Source: Opitutales bacterium (lineage in GTDB: Bacteria > Verrucomicrobiota > Verrucomicrobiia > Opitutales > Oceanipulchritudinaceae). From it: 48,619 nt of DNA. Positions within the stretch are counted from its first letter, which is position 1, and every line of letters begins with the position of its first letter. Under the pieces are notes generated by a model. The model was given only the letters and a program-made list of their open reading frames with translations, had not been told where the DNA came from and did not search any database. The position numbers were made by a program, and so were the translations under genes. Below, piece by piece: positions 15,007 through 23,203 of the stretch. The stretch is taken from assembly GCA_020831525.1 (NCBI GenBank), contig JAFIGH010000034.1, positions 1 to 48,619 on the forward strand, given 5' to 3'.

Positions 15007-15441
15007 TCAGGGGTCGACCCGCACGACACGGATGTCGGCGCTGGCCCCGTGGCCCATGGTGAGGACTTGGAAAGGCCGGGTGTTGGTGAACCGCAGCAGA
15101 CCGTTGTCGTAAACGAAGGCCTCGACGAGGTAAACCTCGTCTTCCTCTATATCACCGCGGTTGTAGCGCAGACGGTAGCTGAGCGGCGGGCTGCCGGGAT
15201 CGCGCTGACGGTCTTCGGCGATGACGGTGGCTTCGCCCACGCCGCGCGAGGCTTCGATGAGGCGAACCCGTAGTTCCGCGCCCGACGAGAGGCTGACGTC
15301 GGAGGGGAGGGACACGGAGCCAGTGATGGCGTCACCGCGGGCGGGCGCGCGCCGCTCGGTGTCTGTGTCCGGGGCGGTCTGGCAGGCGGAGATGAGGACG
15401 AGGCATGCTGCCATCAGGCTTAGAGATATGATTTTGCTCAT
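15007..15441 (-). CDS. YbaY/YscW-like lipoprotein
   Basis: A 144-residue lipoprotein with lipobox LISAC (Cys20). The mature domain has the YbaY/type III pilotin-like layout: ITGSVSLPSDVSLSSGAELR, a strand RVRLIEASRGVGEATVIAED, then LSYRLRYNRGDIEEDEVYLV and YDNGLLRFTNTRPFQVLTMG. This single beta-sandwich domain occurs in periplasmic lipoproteins that bind small molecules or other envelope proteins; the ligand is not known. It is followed by a strong terminator at 14948-14980 and lies 104 bp after the TorF-like porin gene on the same strand. Confidence 0.75.
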   Translation of the reverse strand: MSKIISLSLMAACLVLISACQTAPDTDTERRAPARGDAITGSVSLPSDVSLSSGAELRVRLIEASRGVGEATVIAEDRQRDPGSPPLSYRLRYNRGDIEEDEVYLVEAFVYDNGLLRFTNTRPFQVLTMGHGASADIRVVRVDP

Positions 15442-15545
15442 TGTTGTCGGCTAGTTTGATTAGGAAGCGTGGGTCAGAAAGCCCGTGGTTTCAAACGTTT
15501 TCGGTAATTTGTGAAAGATTCGGCAAAACCGGGGTGACCGCGGCT

Positions 15546-16307
15546 TCAGAAGCGGAAGTGGAAGCTGCCGCGCACCCAGAAGTTCTTCTGGAGGTGGCTG
15601 GTTCCGGGAAAATAGCTGCCCACATCGCCATAGGCAACGCCGAGCTTCCAAACGGAATCTTCTCCGATCTCGTAGGGGAGATCGGCGGAAAATCCGGTGT
15701 AGTGGTATCCTTTGCGGACGGTGGCGCCGGAGTCGGGAAAAAGGTCGCGCGCGTCCACGTATCCGGCGTAGGCGGAGAGGCTGAGCGACAGCGGGATGCC
15801 GTTTTCGGCGAAGGAACGGGCGTAGCCAAGGGAGGCTTCGGCGGTTATGGCGCGGCGGCGCACGTCGTAGTAGAGGGTGCCGCGGGTGCCGACGGTGTTG
15901 GTGCCGTCGTCGTGCAGCCGGAGGTCGCCGCCGATGTGAACTTCCTGGCTGTAGCGGGTGCCGCCGAGCGCGTTGCTGACGTCGGCGGGGCTGGTGTTCC
16001 AGTAGCGGTACATCGTTGCCCCGATGTCGATGGTGAAGTTCTCCGTCAGCGGTTGCCGCCATCCGGCGAAGGCGTCCAGCTCGGACAGTTCGTCGGAGTC
16101 GCGGATGGGTACGCTGGCCCACAGGCCGATGTAAATGGCTTCAAAATTAGCCGTGACAGCGGGCTGGACGGCGGCGTCGGAGAGCTTGAGGCCGCGGAAG
16201 ACGTTTTTGCTGCTGAAGGTGAGATCGGCCTCAACGACCGGTCGGGCCGTCAGCGGAACCGCGGCGGTCGCCACGGCGAGAGCGAGGGCAAGTAGTTTGG
16301 TGTTCAT
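15546..16307 (-). CDS. TorF-family putative porin
   Basis: A 253-residue outer-membrane beta-barrel protein. It has a signal peptide (MNTKLLALALAVATAAVPLT, cleavage near ARP) and then alternating strands with aromatic girdles: TFSSKNVFRGLKLSDAAVQP, TIDIGATMYRYWNT, GTLYYDVRRRAITAEASLGY, and a terminal strand ending NFWVRGSFHFRF with the C-terminal Phe expected for BamA-dependent insertion. The early FRG(L/F)xxSD block is typical of TIGR02001/TorF proteins. It probably forms a small-solute channel; specificity is unknown. The gene lies between terminators at 16355-16396 and 14948-14980. Confidence 0.8.
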   Translation of the reverse strand: MNTKLLALALAVATAAVPLTARPVVEADLTFSSKNVFRGLKLSDAAVQPAVTANFEAIYIGLWASVPIRDSDELSELDAFAGWRQPLTENFTIDIGATMYRYWNTSPADVSNALGGTRYSQEVHIGGDLRLHDDGTNTVGTRGTLYYDVRRRAITAEASLGYARSFAENGIPLSLSLSAYAGYVDARDLFPDSGATVRKGYHYTGFSADLPYEIGEDSVWKLGVAYGDVGSYFPGTSHLQKNFWVRGSFHFRF

Positions 16308-16354
16308 CGTAGTAGAGCGGAATAAGGGTTTTGCCGAACGGTTTGTGGTTGTCT

Positions 16355-16396
16355 GAAAAAGAGGGGAGCCTGCGGTTTGGACGCAAAGCTCCCCTC
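16355..16396 (-). terminator. Rho-independent terminator of the DUF11 gene
   Basis: GAGGGGAGC (16361-16369) pairs with GCTCCCCTC (16388-16396) across an 18-nt loop. On the minus strand the stem is followed by TTTTTC (complement of 16355-16360). It lies 24 bp after the stop of the OmcB-like gene. Confidence 0.8.
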
Positions 16397-16419
16397 AAAG
16401 CCATAGGCGGTGGCGACCT

Positions 16420-18021
16420 TTAGTAGATGAAGGTCGACTCCTGCTCGATGATATGCTCGGAGAGGTAGGCCGGCATGTAGTTGAGCGTGGCGCGGCCCAC
16501 ACCGGCATTCACGGCGCGTGCGCGGACTTCAATCTTGATCGTGCGGCGCGGGCGGATGTCCACTTCGGCGAAGCGGATCTGACCGTCTTCGAACGTGAAA
16601 CGGGACGGTCCGCTGGCATCGATGTATTCAAGCTCGCTGGAGAGGGTCAGGTAACCCTCTACGGAGACGGACTCGAACTGTCCTTGGTTGGTGATTTCCA
16701 CGATGTAGGTCACCGTGTCGCCAACCCGGATCGGGTCGTTGTCGTCATACATGACGGACTTGACGCCCGGAGCGGCGACGAAGCGTGTGGTGGCGCTGTC
16801 GCTGTCGGAAAGGCCGCGTGCGGTCTCCACGGCGACGCGGTTGGTCAGCGTGGTGGGCACGTTCGAGGTGTAGGCGATACTGTAGCTGCGCTCGGAACCG
16901 GCGCTGAGGCTGTTGATGCGCCATGTGAGGGTGCGGCCACTATGGTCGGCGCCACCGGCGTCAACGAGTTCCGCACCTTCCGGAAGCGTATCCGTCACGA
17001 CCACGTCGTCGAGGGTGACGTCACCGGTGTTGCGCACGACGATGTCGTAGCGGGCCGGACTGAAGACGAATTCGCGCTCGGGTCCGGTCTTTTCGATTTC
17101 GATGCCGGGCTGGGCGACGCGCACGAGGTGGTCGTCGGAGACGCGGTCCACACCGTCGGCGACGGCGCTTGCGCGGTTGAGGAATTCGCCGGTCTCGTTG
17201 GCGCGGGCCTCGACGGGGAAGGTGTGGCTTTCGCCCGGATCGAGGCTGCGCACGCTGTCGGTGACGGCGCCGCGGGCAGAGAGGCCGCGCGGCAGTTCAT
17301 CCTCGATGCGGACGTTGCGTGCCGGGGCCGTGCCGGTGTTGGTTACAGTGACATCGAAAGTGATGGTTTCGCCGACTTCGGCGTTGTCCGGGCCGGTCTT
17401 GCTGATGGCGAGGTTGGCGGAGCCGGCGTACATCGGCAGACAGAGGATCGGATCGGCGGTGACGATGGTGCACGGCTCGAAGCGGCCTTCAGTGGTCGGA
17501 ACGACGGTCACGTCGAAGGTGCGGCTGGAGCCGGCCGATTGCCGGTCATACGCCCAGAGGAGGTTCTGGCCGTCCTCTTCGCTGGGCGAGGGGCTCGACC
17601 GCGTAAAGCGCACGTTGTCCGGGAGTTCTTCATGCACGCGGATGTTGGCGAGGTTTTCCTTCGCCTCGACGCGGATGCGGTAGGTGAAGTCAGAGCCGAC
17701 TTGGCCGGTGGAAATGACTTCCTTGATAACGCGGAAGAGCGGACCGTCGTAGACGACGGATTCGGAGTCGGACGGCTGCGCGGCCTGCGCCACCGGTGCG
17801 GCTGCCGCCGCCGGAGCCGGGGCGGGACGGGCGGCGGGCGCCGGAGCGGCGCGGGGTGCCGGGGCCGGAGCCTCCGCGCGTGCAACCGCTGTGCGCTGCG
17901 TTTCCGCGCCGTGGAACGGATAGTTCTGCGAAGTCGGATTGGCCTGAACCATGCCCGTGAGGGTGATGGCGGCGGCGATGCCGACCAGCAGCGAGGAGAA
18001 TGACCGTCTTTTTGTTTTCAT
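16420..18021 (-). CDS. OmcB-like DUF11 repeat envelope protein
   Basis: A 533-residue exported protein. After a signal peptide (residues 1 to about 28, ending VQA) comes an Ala/Pro-rich linker (about 45-85) and then at least four DUF11-type Ig-like repeats. Typical units are KTGPDNAEVGETITFDVTVT, TGTAPARNVRIEDELPRGL, YDIVVRNTGDVTLDDVVVTD and GDTVTYIVEITNQGQFESVS. The ending IEVRARAVNAGVGRATL...EQESTFIY strongly recalls the C-terminus of chlamydial OmcB. Unlike OmcB it has very few cysteines (a pair in EPCTIVTADPILCLP), so it cannot form the same disulfide network. A longer start at 18072 exists, but ATG 18021 gives the signal peptide directly. A terminator follows at 16355-16396. Confidence 0.82.
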   Translation of the reverse strand: MKTKRRSFSSLLVGIAAAITLTGMVQANPTSQNYPFHGAETQRTAVARAEAPAPAPRAAPAPAARPAPAPAAAAAPVAQAAQPSDSESVVYDGPLFRVIKEVISTGQVGSDFTYRIRVEAKENLANIRVHEELPDNVRFTRSSPSPSEEDGQNLLWAYDRQSAGSSRTFDVTVVPTTEGRFEPCTIVTADPILCLPMYAGSANLAISKTGPDNAEVGETITFDVTVTNTGTAPARNVRIEDELPRGLSARGAVTDSVRSLDPGESHTFPVEARANETGEFLNRASAVADGVDRVSDDHLVRVAQPGIEIEKTGPEREFVFSPARYDIVVRNTGDVTLDDVVVTDTLPEGAELVDAGGADHSGRTLTWRINSLSAGSERSYSIAYTSNVPTTLTNRVAVETARGLSDSDSATTRFVAAPGVKSVMYDDNDPIRVGDTVTYIVEITNQGQFESVSVEGYLTLSSELEYIDASGPSRFTFEDGQIRFAEVDIRPRRTIKIEVRARAVNAGVGRATLNYMPAYLSEHIIEQESTFIY

Positions 18022-18454
18022 GAACAGTTGTGGCTTCGGAGATTGAACTTGAAGTATGGGTTTGTGTTGCATGCGGAAGGGCTTTGTTCAAGCAACAAAG
18101 CAACTTTCGTTAGAAATTAACGGCCCTCACCCGCCTGCGCTTCAATTGTCGTGTTGTGGATCTTGCTGGTTTTTCTATGGGAAATTGTAGTTTCGCCAGC
18201 CAAGAGATAGGTGAATTGCCGCCGCGCGCAATCTTTTCTTTCGCCCTTTTGCGCCCTTTTACGTCCGTTTGCGGGGCGGCCCGCGGGGGAATGGCCGCAG
18301 GGCGCTTTACGCGGTTGCGCGGCCCTCTGCCGCGCCCTCCGAAAATCCCCGCGCCGGGGCTTGACTCGTGCGGGCCGGGGATAAAGTATGGTTTGAAAGG
18401 TAGGAAACCTTAGATTCAGTTCCCGTAACCAATACACCGGAGAAAAACAGACTT
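18022..18454. other. Divergent intergenic region with promoter for the rhodanese gene
   Basis: This 433-bp gap separates the minus-strand DUF11 gene from the plus-strand rhodanese gene. A plausible sigma-70-like promoter is TTGACT (18361-18366), 17 bp, AAGTAT (18384-18389). CCGGAG about 15 nt before the rhodanese ATG may be the ribosome site. AAGGT-AGGAA-ACCTT just after the -10 could form a small leader hairpin. I see no gene or known riboswitch. Confidence 0.4.
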
Positions 18455-19360
18455 ATGAAGAAGACGATCATTGCATTCACGGCGGCCGCGGTTTCCACGC
18501 TGTCCGCTTCCGACGCCCTCGTCCCGACGGATTGGGTGGCGGAAAATCTACGCAACCCGGAGGTCCGCGTCATCGAAGTGAGCGTGGAGGACGGCGTCTA
18601 TCAGCGCGGTCACGTGCCCGGCGCGGTCAATGCCCGCTGGCACACCGATCTGGTCGACCCCGTCAACCGCGATATCGTGTCGAAGGAGAACTTCGAGAAA
18701 CTGCTTTCGGGCTTCGGCGTGACGCCGGACACGACGGTGGTGCTCTACGGAGACCACAACAACTGGTTCGCCGCGTGGGGCGCGTGGATCTTTGACTACT
18801 ACGGCCATGACAACGTGAAGCTCATGGACGGCGGCCGCGACAAGTGGGAGGCGGAGCGCCGCCCGCTCTCGACCTCGCCGCAGCGCCACCGCCGCACCGA
18901 ATACACGGTGCAGGAGACGCGTCCGCACCTGCGCGCGCTGCTGCCCGATGTCCTCGCGGCGGTGAAGGGCGAGACCGACGCCCACTTGGTCGACATCCGC
19001 TCGCGCGACGAGTTTACGGGCAAGGTCGTGGCCCCCGCGGGCATCCAGGAGCTTGCCATCCGCGCCGGCCATGTGCCCGGCGCGGTCAACGTGCCGTGGG
19101 GCGAGGCGGTCAATCCGCGCGACGGCACCTTCAAGTCGAAGGACGAACTGCGCGAGGTCTACGCCGCGGTCGGTATCGACGGCTCCAAGCCGGTCATCGC
19201 CTATTGCCGCATCGGCGAGCGCTCGAGCCACACGTGGTTCGCACTGCGCCACATCCTCGGCTACGAGGTGAAGAATTACGACGGGTCGTGGACGGAATAT
19301 GGTAACTCCGTCGGCGTGCCCATCAACAATCCGTCCGGAACGGTTTGGACGGGTAAGTAA
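18455..19360 (+). CDS. Exported two-domain rhodanese (thiosulfate sulfurtransferase)
   Basis: A 301-residue sulfurtransferase with two rhodanese domains. The N-terminal one (about 22-140; VIEVSVEDGVYQRGHVPGAV) is inactive, and the C-terminal one (about 160-300) carries the catalytic Cys251 in IAYCRIGERSS. A short signal-like segment (MKKTIIAFTAAAVSTLSAS) suggests a periplasmic location. The AYCRIGERSSHTWF loop fits thiosulfate:cyanide sulfurtransferases better than mercaptopyruvate enzymes. It is the first gene of a cluster with a YeeE/TsuA permease and a cysteine synthase, so it probably processes thiosulfate outside the membrane for import. A strong terminator-like hairpin follows at 19388-19422. 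Confidence 0.88.
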   Translation: MKKTIIAFTAAAVSTLSASDALVPTDWVAENLRNPEVRVIEVSVEDGVYQRGHVPGAVNARWHTDLVDPVNRDIVSKENFEKLLSGFGVTPDTTVVLYGDHNNWFAAWGAWIFDYYGHDNVKLMDGGRDKWEAERRPLSTSPQRHRRTEYTVQETRPHLRALLPDVLAAVKGETDAHLVDIRSRDEFTGKVVAPAGIQELAIRAGHVPGAVNVPWGEAVNPRDGTFKSKDELREVYAAVGIDGSKPVIAYCRIGERSSHTWFALRHILGYEVKNYDGSWTEYGNSVGVPINNPSGTVWTGK

Positions 19361-19387
19361 CTGGAAGCTTGTGTCTAGACTTCCTTC

Positions 19388-19422
19388 CGGGCCGCGGCAT
19401 TGTGTCCGCGGCCCGGTTTTTT
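19388..19422 (+). terminator. Terminator/attenuator between rhodanese and permease genes
   Basis: CGGGCCGCGG (19388-19397) pairs perfectly over 10 bp with CCGCGGCCCG (19406-19415) across an 8-nt loop, followed by G and TTTTTT (19417-19422). This is a textbook intrinsic terminator. It ends directly at the ATG (19423) of the permease, leaving no room for a promoter or Shine-Dalgarno, so the permease is either expressed by read-through/antitermination or starts on an unusual message. Confidence 0.8.
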
Positions 19423-20658
19423 ATGGTCATGAAAACAGAGGACACAAATGAAGGGGCGCGCGGCGGGCCGTCGCGCGGGTCGCTGGCGGCGGCCGCCGTT
19501 GCCGCCGTTTTGTTCGCCGCGGGGGCGGTCTGGTTTGGCGACGAGGACCGTTTCGGCAGCCGCGCGGGAATTGTTTTTTTGCTCGGAGGGGCATTCGGTT
19601 ATGTGCTGCAGCGTTCCCGCTTCTGCTTCCTCTGTATCCTGCGGGATTTTTTTGAGGAACGCGACGCGCGCGGGATTCTCGGTATCCTCGCCGCCCTTGC
19701 CGTCGGCCTGCTCGGCTACCTTGTCCTCATGTCGTCGTGGGTCTACGACCCTTCCGCGGGCCACACGCCGCCGGGTGCGCATATCGGCCCGGTGAGCTGG
19801 GTGCTCGTCCTCGGCGGGCTGGTCTTTGGCTGGGGCATGGCGCTCTCCGGTTCGTGTATCAGCGCCCAACTCTACCGTCTCGGCGAGGGCTCGGTGCTCT
19901 CGCCCGTGGCTTTGGCCGGCACGGCGGCGGGTTTTGTCCTCGGCTTCCTTGCCTGGAACACCCTTTACCTGCGTGCTCTCGCCACCGCCCCGGTGGTCTG
20001 GCTGCCGGAGCGCTGGGGCTACGGCGGCGCCCTCGCGGTGTCCTTTCTGGTCCTCGGGGCAGCGGCGGTTTGGCTCCTTACACGACTCCGTCCCGAACCG
20101 GCGGAGCCAGGCGAAGCCCTCGGAGCGCCGCCCTACACGCTCCGCACGCTTCTCCGCGCCGTTTTCGTCCGCCGCTGGCCGGCGTGGGCCGGCGGCATCT
20201 TTGTCGGGCTCATCGCGGCTGTGGCCTACTACCGCGCCGAACCGCTTGGCGTGACCGCGCAAATCGGCAGTTGGTCGCGGCAGGCGGGCACGGCGGCGGG
20301 CGTTGTGCCCGGGCGCATGGAGGGGCTCGACGGATTCGCCGGGTGCGCCACCGCCGTCGGCGCCCACTGGCTCTCCGAGAACGGCATTTTTATTACCGGG
20401 CTTGTTTTGGCGGGCTTCGTTGGTGGCTTGGCGAGCGGGCGCTTCCGCCTTCAGCGAAAGCGTCCCGCGGAATACGCCCTCGCGCTGCTAGGCGGCGTCT
20501 TCCTTGGCTTCGGCAGTATGATCTCGCTCGGCTGCACGGTCGGCACGCTCCTCTCCGGCATCCACGCCATGGCCCTCTCCGGATGGGTCTTCGCCGCCTT
20601 TGTCGTCCTCGGGGTGTGGACGGGGCTGCCCCTGAAGCGCCGCTTCGAATCAGATTAG
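19423..20658 (+). CDS. tsuA: YeeE/YedE-family thiosulfate permease (TsuA-like)
   Basis: An integral membrane protein of about 411 residues with roughly ten hydrophobic segments. Its conserved Cys-containing motifs match the YeeE/YedE family, where a cysteine line relays thiosulfate: QRSRFCFLCILRD, GMALSGSCISAQLYRL, GFAGCATAVGAHW and GSMISLGCTVGTLLSGIHAM. ATG 19423 and ATG 19429 (MKTEDTNEG) are both possible; neither has a ribosome site because the upstream bases are the T tract of a terminator hairpin. The flanking rhodanese and cysteine synthase support thiosulfate uptake for cysteine synthesis. Confidence 0.85.
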   Translation: MVMKTEDTNEGARGGPSRGSLAAAAVAAVLFAAGAVWFGDEDRFGSRAGIVFLLGGAFGYVLQRSRFCFLCILRDFFEERDARGILGILAALAVGLLGYLVLMSSWVYDPSAGHTPPGAHIGPVSWVLVLGGLVFGWGMALSGSCISAQLYRLGEGSVLSPVALAGTAAGFVLGFLAWNTLYLRALATAPVVWLPERWGYGGALAVSFLVLGAAAVWLLTRLRPEPAEPGEALGAPPYTLRTLLRAVFVRRWPAWAGGIFVGLIAAVAYYRAEPLGVTAQIGSWSRQAGTAAGVVPGRMEGLDGFAGCATAVGAHWLSENGIFITGLVLAGFVGGLASGRFRLQRKRPAEYALALLGGVFLGFGSMISLGCTVGTLLSGIHAMALSGWVFAAFVVLGVWTGLPLKRRFESD

Positions 20659-20698
20659 AGGCTTTTCAAACGGTGCGGAACCGTGCAGTTGTAGGATC

Positions 20699-21736
20699 AT
20701 GACCCGTCCGCACCTGCCCAAAGCTCTCGACGGCTTCTGCGCCGCCGTCGGCAACACGCCGCTTATTCGCCTGCGCCGCCTTTCCGAGGCGACCGGCTGC
20801 GAAATCCTCGGCAAGGCCGAGTTTCTCAACCCTGGCGGCTCCGTGAAGGACCGCGCCGCCCTCGGCATCATCGAGGACGCCGAGGCGAAGGGCCTGCTCA
20901 AGCCGGGCGGGGTGGTCGTCGAAGGCACGGCCGGCAACACCGGCATCGGGCTCACGCAGGTCGCCAAAGCCAAAGGATACCGCTGCGTCATTGTCATTCC
21001 GGACGACCAGTCGCGCGAGAAGATCGACCTCTTGCGTGCTCTCGGCGCGGAGGTGCGGACCGTCCCTCCCGCGCCGTATAAGGAGCCGGGCAACTACAAC
21101 AAGGTGGCGGCGCGGCTGGCCGAAGAAACGCCGGGGGCGTTTTGGGCCAACCAGTTCGACAACACCGCCAATGCGGATTTCCACTACCGAACGACGGGAC
21201 CGGAGATATGGGACCAGACCGGCGGCAAGGTGACGGCTTTTGCCGCCGCCGTCGGCACGGGCGGCACCCTCAACGGCACCGCGCGCTTCCTCAAGGAGAA
21301 TAACCCGGATGTCTTCACGGTCTGCGCTGATCCCATGGGCGCGGCCATGTGGTCGTGGTTCACCCACGGCCACCTCGACATCGACGACGGCGACTCCATC
21401 GCCGAGGGAATCGGGCAGGGCAGGGTGACGCGCAACGTGGAGGACACGCCCATCGACAAAGCCTACCGTGTTCCCGACCGTATCCTCATCGAGACCGTCT
21501 ACCACCTCCTCAACGAGGAAGGGCTCTTTCTCGGTACCTCCTGCGGCATCAATGTCGCCGGTGCGGTGCGCGCCGCTCTCGAAAAAGGAAAAGGCCAGGT
21601 CGTCGTCACCATTCTCTGCGACGGCGCCCAACGCTACCAGTCCCGGCTCTTCAACAGCGAGTGGCTGCGCGAGAAGGACCTCCTGCCCGAACACTGGTCC
21701 ACTGACCGCCTTATCGAGAAAATCGCGAAACTGTAG
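20699..21736 (+). CDS. cysK: Cysteine synthase (O-acetylserine sulfhydrylase family)
   Basis: A 345-residue PLP enzyme of the cysteine synthase/cystathionine beta-synthase family. The Schiff-base lysine is K50 in NPGGSVKDRAA; the phosphate/substrate loop is EGTAGNTGIGL, and AAVGTGGTLNGTARFL is the glycine loop that holds the PLP phosphate. The protein is slightly longer than CysK/CysM (about 300-320), with an ending SEWLREKDLLPEHW seen in CysK-like proteins of several phyla. It lies 40 bp after the thiosulfate permease, so it may use thiosulfate (CysM-like, giving S-sulfocysteine) as well as sulfide; this is inferred from context only. Confidence 0.88.
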   Translation: MTRPHLPKALDGFCAAVGNTPLIRLRRLSEATGCEILGKAEFLNPGGSVKDRAALGIIEDAEAKGLLKPGGVVVEGTAGNTGIGLTQVAKAKGYRCVIVIPDDQSREKIDLLRALGAEVRTVPPAPYKEPGNYNKVAARLAEETPGAFWANQFDNTANADFHYRTTGPEIWDQTGGKVTAFAAAVGTGGTLNGTARFLKENNPDVFTVCADPMGAAMWSWFTHGHLDIDDGDSIAEGIGQGRVTRNVEDTPIDKAYRVPDRILIETVYHLLNEEGLFLGTSCGINVAGAVRAALEKGKGQVVVTILCDGAQRYQSRLFNSEWLREKDLLPEHWSTDRLIEKIAKL

Positions 21737-22059
21737 CAGCGCCCGCGCAGGCCCATTTGCGCCTGTCGCGTCCTCCGCATGCACCGGAACGGGGGAGCGG
21801 ATATTCCTTTCCGCTTTGGACCCGGGCACGGGTTGGAAAACCTGTGCTCGCGAGTATGGGGCACGGGTTGGAAAACCCGTGCTCCGTTGGGCGAAGCGGG
21901 CACGGGCTGAAACGGAGCACAAGCATGGTCTTCGACATGCCGCCGCTGCGCTCCACGGAACCTGTCTGCGGAAAGGTCGACCGGCGAAGGCGGCTACGCC
22001 ATGGCCCGGATTCGATTCGGGCTTTCCATGGGGGGCGTCGGTGTGCATGTTATGCTCCC
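21737..22059. repeat. REP-like palindromic repeat cluster
   Basis: This intergenic stretch holds three related units. Unit 1 is 21824-21849 and unit 2 is 21859-21884; both read GGGCACGGGTTGGAAAACC and end GTGCTC. In unit 2 GCACGGGTT and AACCCGTGC form a perfect 9-bp hairpin with a GGAA loop. Unit 3 (21898-21920) is shorter, GGGCACGGGCTGAAACGGAG. They resemble REP elements, and two RAYT transposase genes lie in the same window. The rest of the stretch has no convincing gene. Confidence 0.65.
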
Positions 22060-23157
22060 ATGCCGCGAGCCGTCCGAGCCCTCTTCTTGAGTATTGTCCC
22101 GTCCCCCTACCAGCGCGACCTCTTCGCGCGGCTTGCCGCCCGCGCCGATGTGGAGGTGCGCGTGGTCTATTGCGAGGCCGGCAGCCCCGACTCGCCGTGG
22201 CCGGAGAAAGAACTTGCCCCCTACGAGTCGGTCATGCCCGGATTCTACCTCTCATGGGGCGGTTCGCGCTTCCTCCTCAACGCGGGAGTTCCGCCGGTGC
22301 GCGCCGCCGATGTGGTGGTGTGCAACGGCTACATGACGCTCTCCGCGCAGCGGCTTATGCGGCGCTGCCGCGGGCATGTGCCGGTGCTCTTCTGGGGCGA
22401 AAAAATGGTCGCGGCCTCGCCCGGCCTCAAGGGCGCGGTGCAACGCCGCCTCGCCAGTCCCCTTGAACGTGTCGACGGGTTCGTCGCCATCGGGCAAGGT
22501 GCCAAGGCGGACTACGAGCGCCGTTATCCGGGCAGGCCGGTGTATTCGATTCCCTACTTTTGCGAGATGGAATCGTTCCGGAAAGACCGGCCGGAGCGTC
22601 CGCGAACGCCGCCGGTCATCCTCTTCTGCGGCCAGATGATCGAGCGCAAGGGGCTCGATATCCTGCTCAAAGCCTTTGCGCGCGTGCGGGAGGCGGGCCT
22701 TGACGCCCGCCTGCTCCTCGTCGGTCGCGAGGAAGCCCTGCCCGCCATGCTGGAGGAGATCCCGGAGAAGTTCCACGGCGACATCGAAAATGCCGGATTC
22801 CAGGCCCCCGAAGCCCTTCCCGCCTTCTTCCGCCGCGCCGACCTCTTTGTTCTGCCGAGCCGCTACGACGGCTGGGGCGTGGTTGTGAACCAAGCCGTCG
22901 GCGCGGGTCTGCCCGTCATCGTCTCCGACGCTGTCGGCGCGGGGCCGGACCTTGTGCGGGAGGATCGCAACGGATTCGTTTTTCCGTCCGGCGACGCGGA
23001 TGCCCTCGCCGAATGCATCGACCGCCTCCTGCGCGACACCGGCCGCCTCGCTGCGGCCTCCGACGCCTCATGGGCGCTCGCACCGTCCTTCTTTCCCGAG
23101 CGCGGCGCAGAGTTGTGGGCCGACGTTCTCCACTCCGTTGCGCCGGACAAGCCGTAG
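22060..23157 (+). CDS. GT-B glycosyltransferase (family 4-like)
   Basis: A 365-residue glycosyltransferase with two Rossmann-like halves. The N-terminal half starts RALFLSIVPSPYQRDLFARL, the acceptor side. The C-terminal donor-binding half has VILFCGQMIERKGLDILLKA, LFVLPSRYDGWGVVVNQAVG and LPVIVSDAVGAGPDLV, where D-G-W-G-x-x-x-x-x-A-x-x-x-G-x-P-x-I stands for the GT4 ExFGxxxxEA motif. The ATG at 22060 is chosen because upstream codons run into the REP-like repeat. No polysaccharide cluster surrounds it, so the acceptor is unknown. Confidence 0.85.
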   Translation: MPRAVRALFLSIVPSPYQRDLFARLAARADVEVRVVYCEAGSPDSPWPEKELAPYESVMPGFYLSWGGSRFLLNAGVPPVRAADVVVCNGYMTLSAQRLMRRCRGHVPVLFWGEKMVAASPGLKGAVQRRLASPLERVDGFVAIGQGAKADYERRYPGRPVYSIPYFCEMESFRKDRPERPRTPPVILFCGQMIERKGLDILLKAFARVREAGLDARLLLVGREEALPAMLEEIPEKFHGDIENAGFQAPEALPAFFRRADLFVLPSRYDGWGVVVNQAVGAGLPVIVSDAVGAGPDLVREDRNGFVFPSGDADALAECIDRLLRDTGRLAAASDASWALAPSFFPERGAELWADVLHSVAPDKP

Positions 23158-23203
23158 CACCCCGCAAGCGGCGCTTCCTTTGCTCTGTTTACCGTGCGGG
23201 TGC

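Noticed and set aside
16453-18003. A 516-codon open frame on the plus strand
   Set aside because: It is antisense to the DUF11 gene, which has clear domain repeats and a signal peptide. Its translation is Gly/Asp/Val/Arg-rich as expected of an antisense frame in GC-rich coding DNA.
18022-18454. Possible sulfur-related riboswitch before the rhodanese gene
   Set aside because: Only a 5-bp leader hairpin can be seen; none of the conserved SAM riboswitch core elements is present.
21824-21920. Possible CRISPR array
   Set aside because: Only two or three units, palindromic throughout, with spacers of 9-13 bases and no cas genes; REP-like elements fit better.
20666-22048. A 460-codon minus-strand frame
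   Set aside because: It lies opposite the cysteine synthase and runs into the palindromic repeats; it has no recognisable motif.
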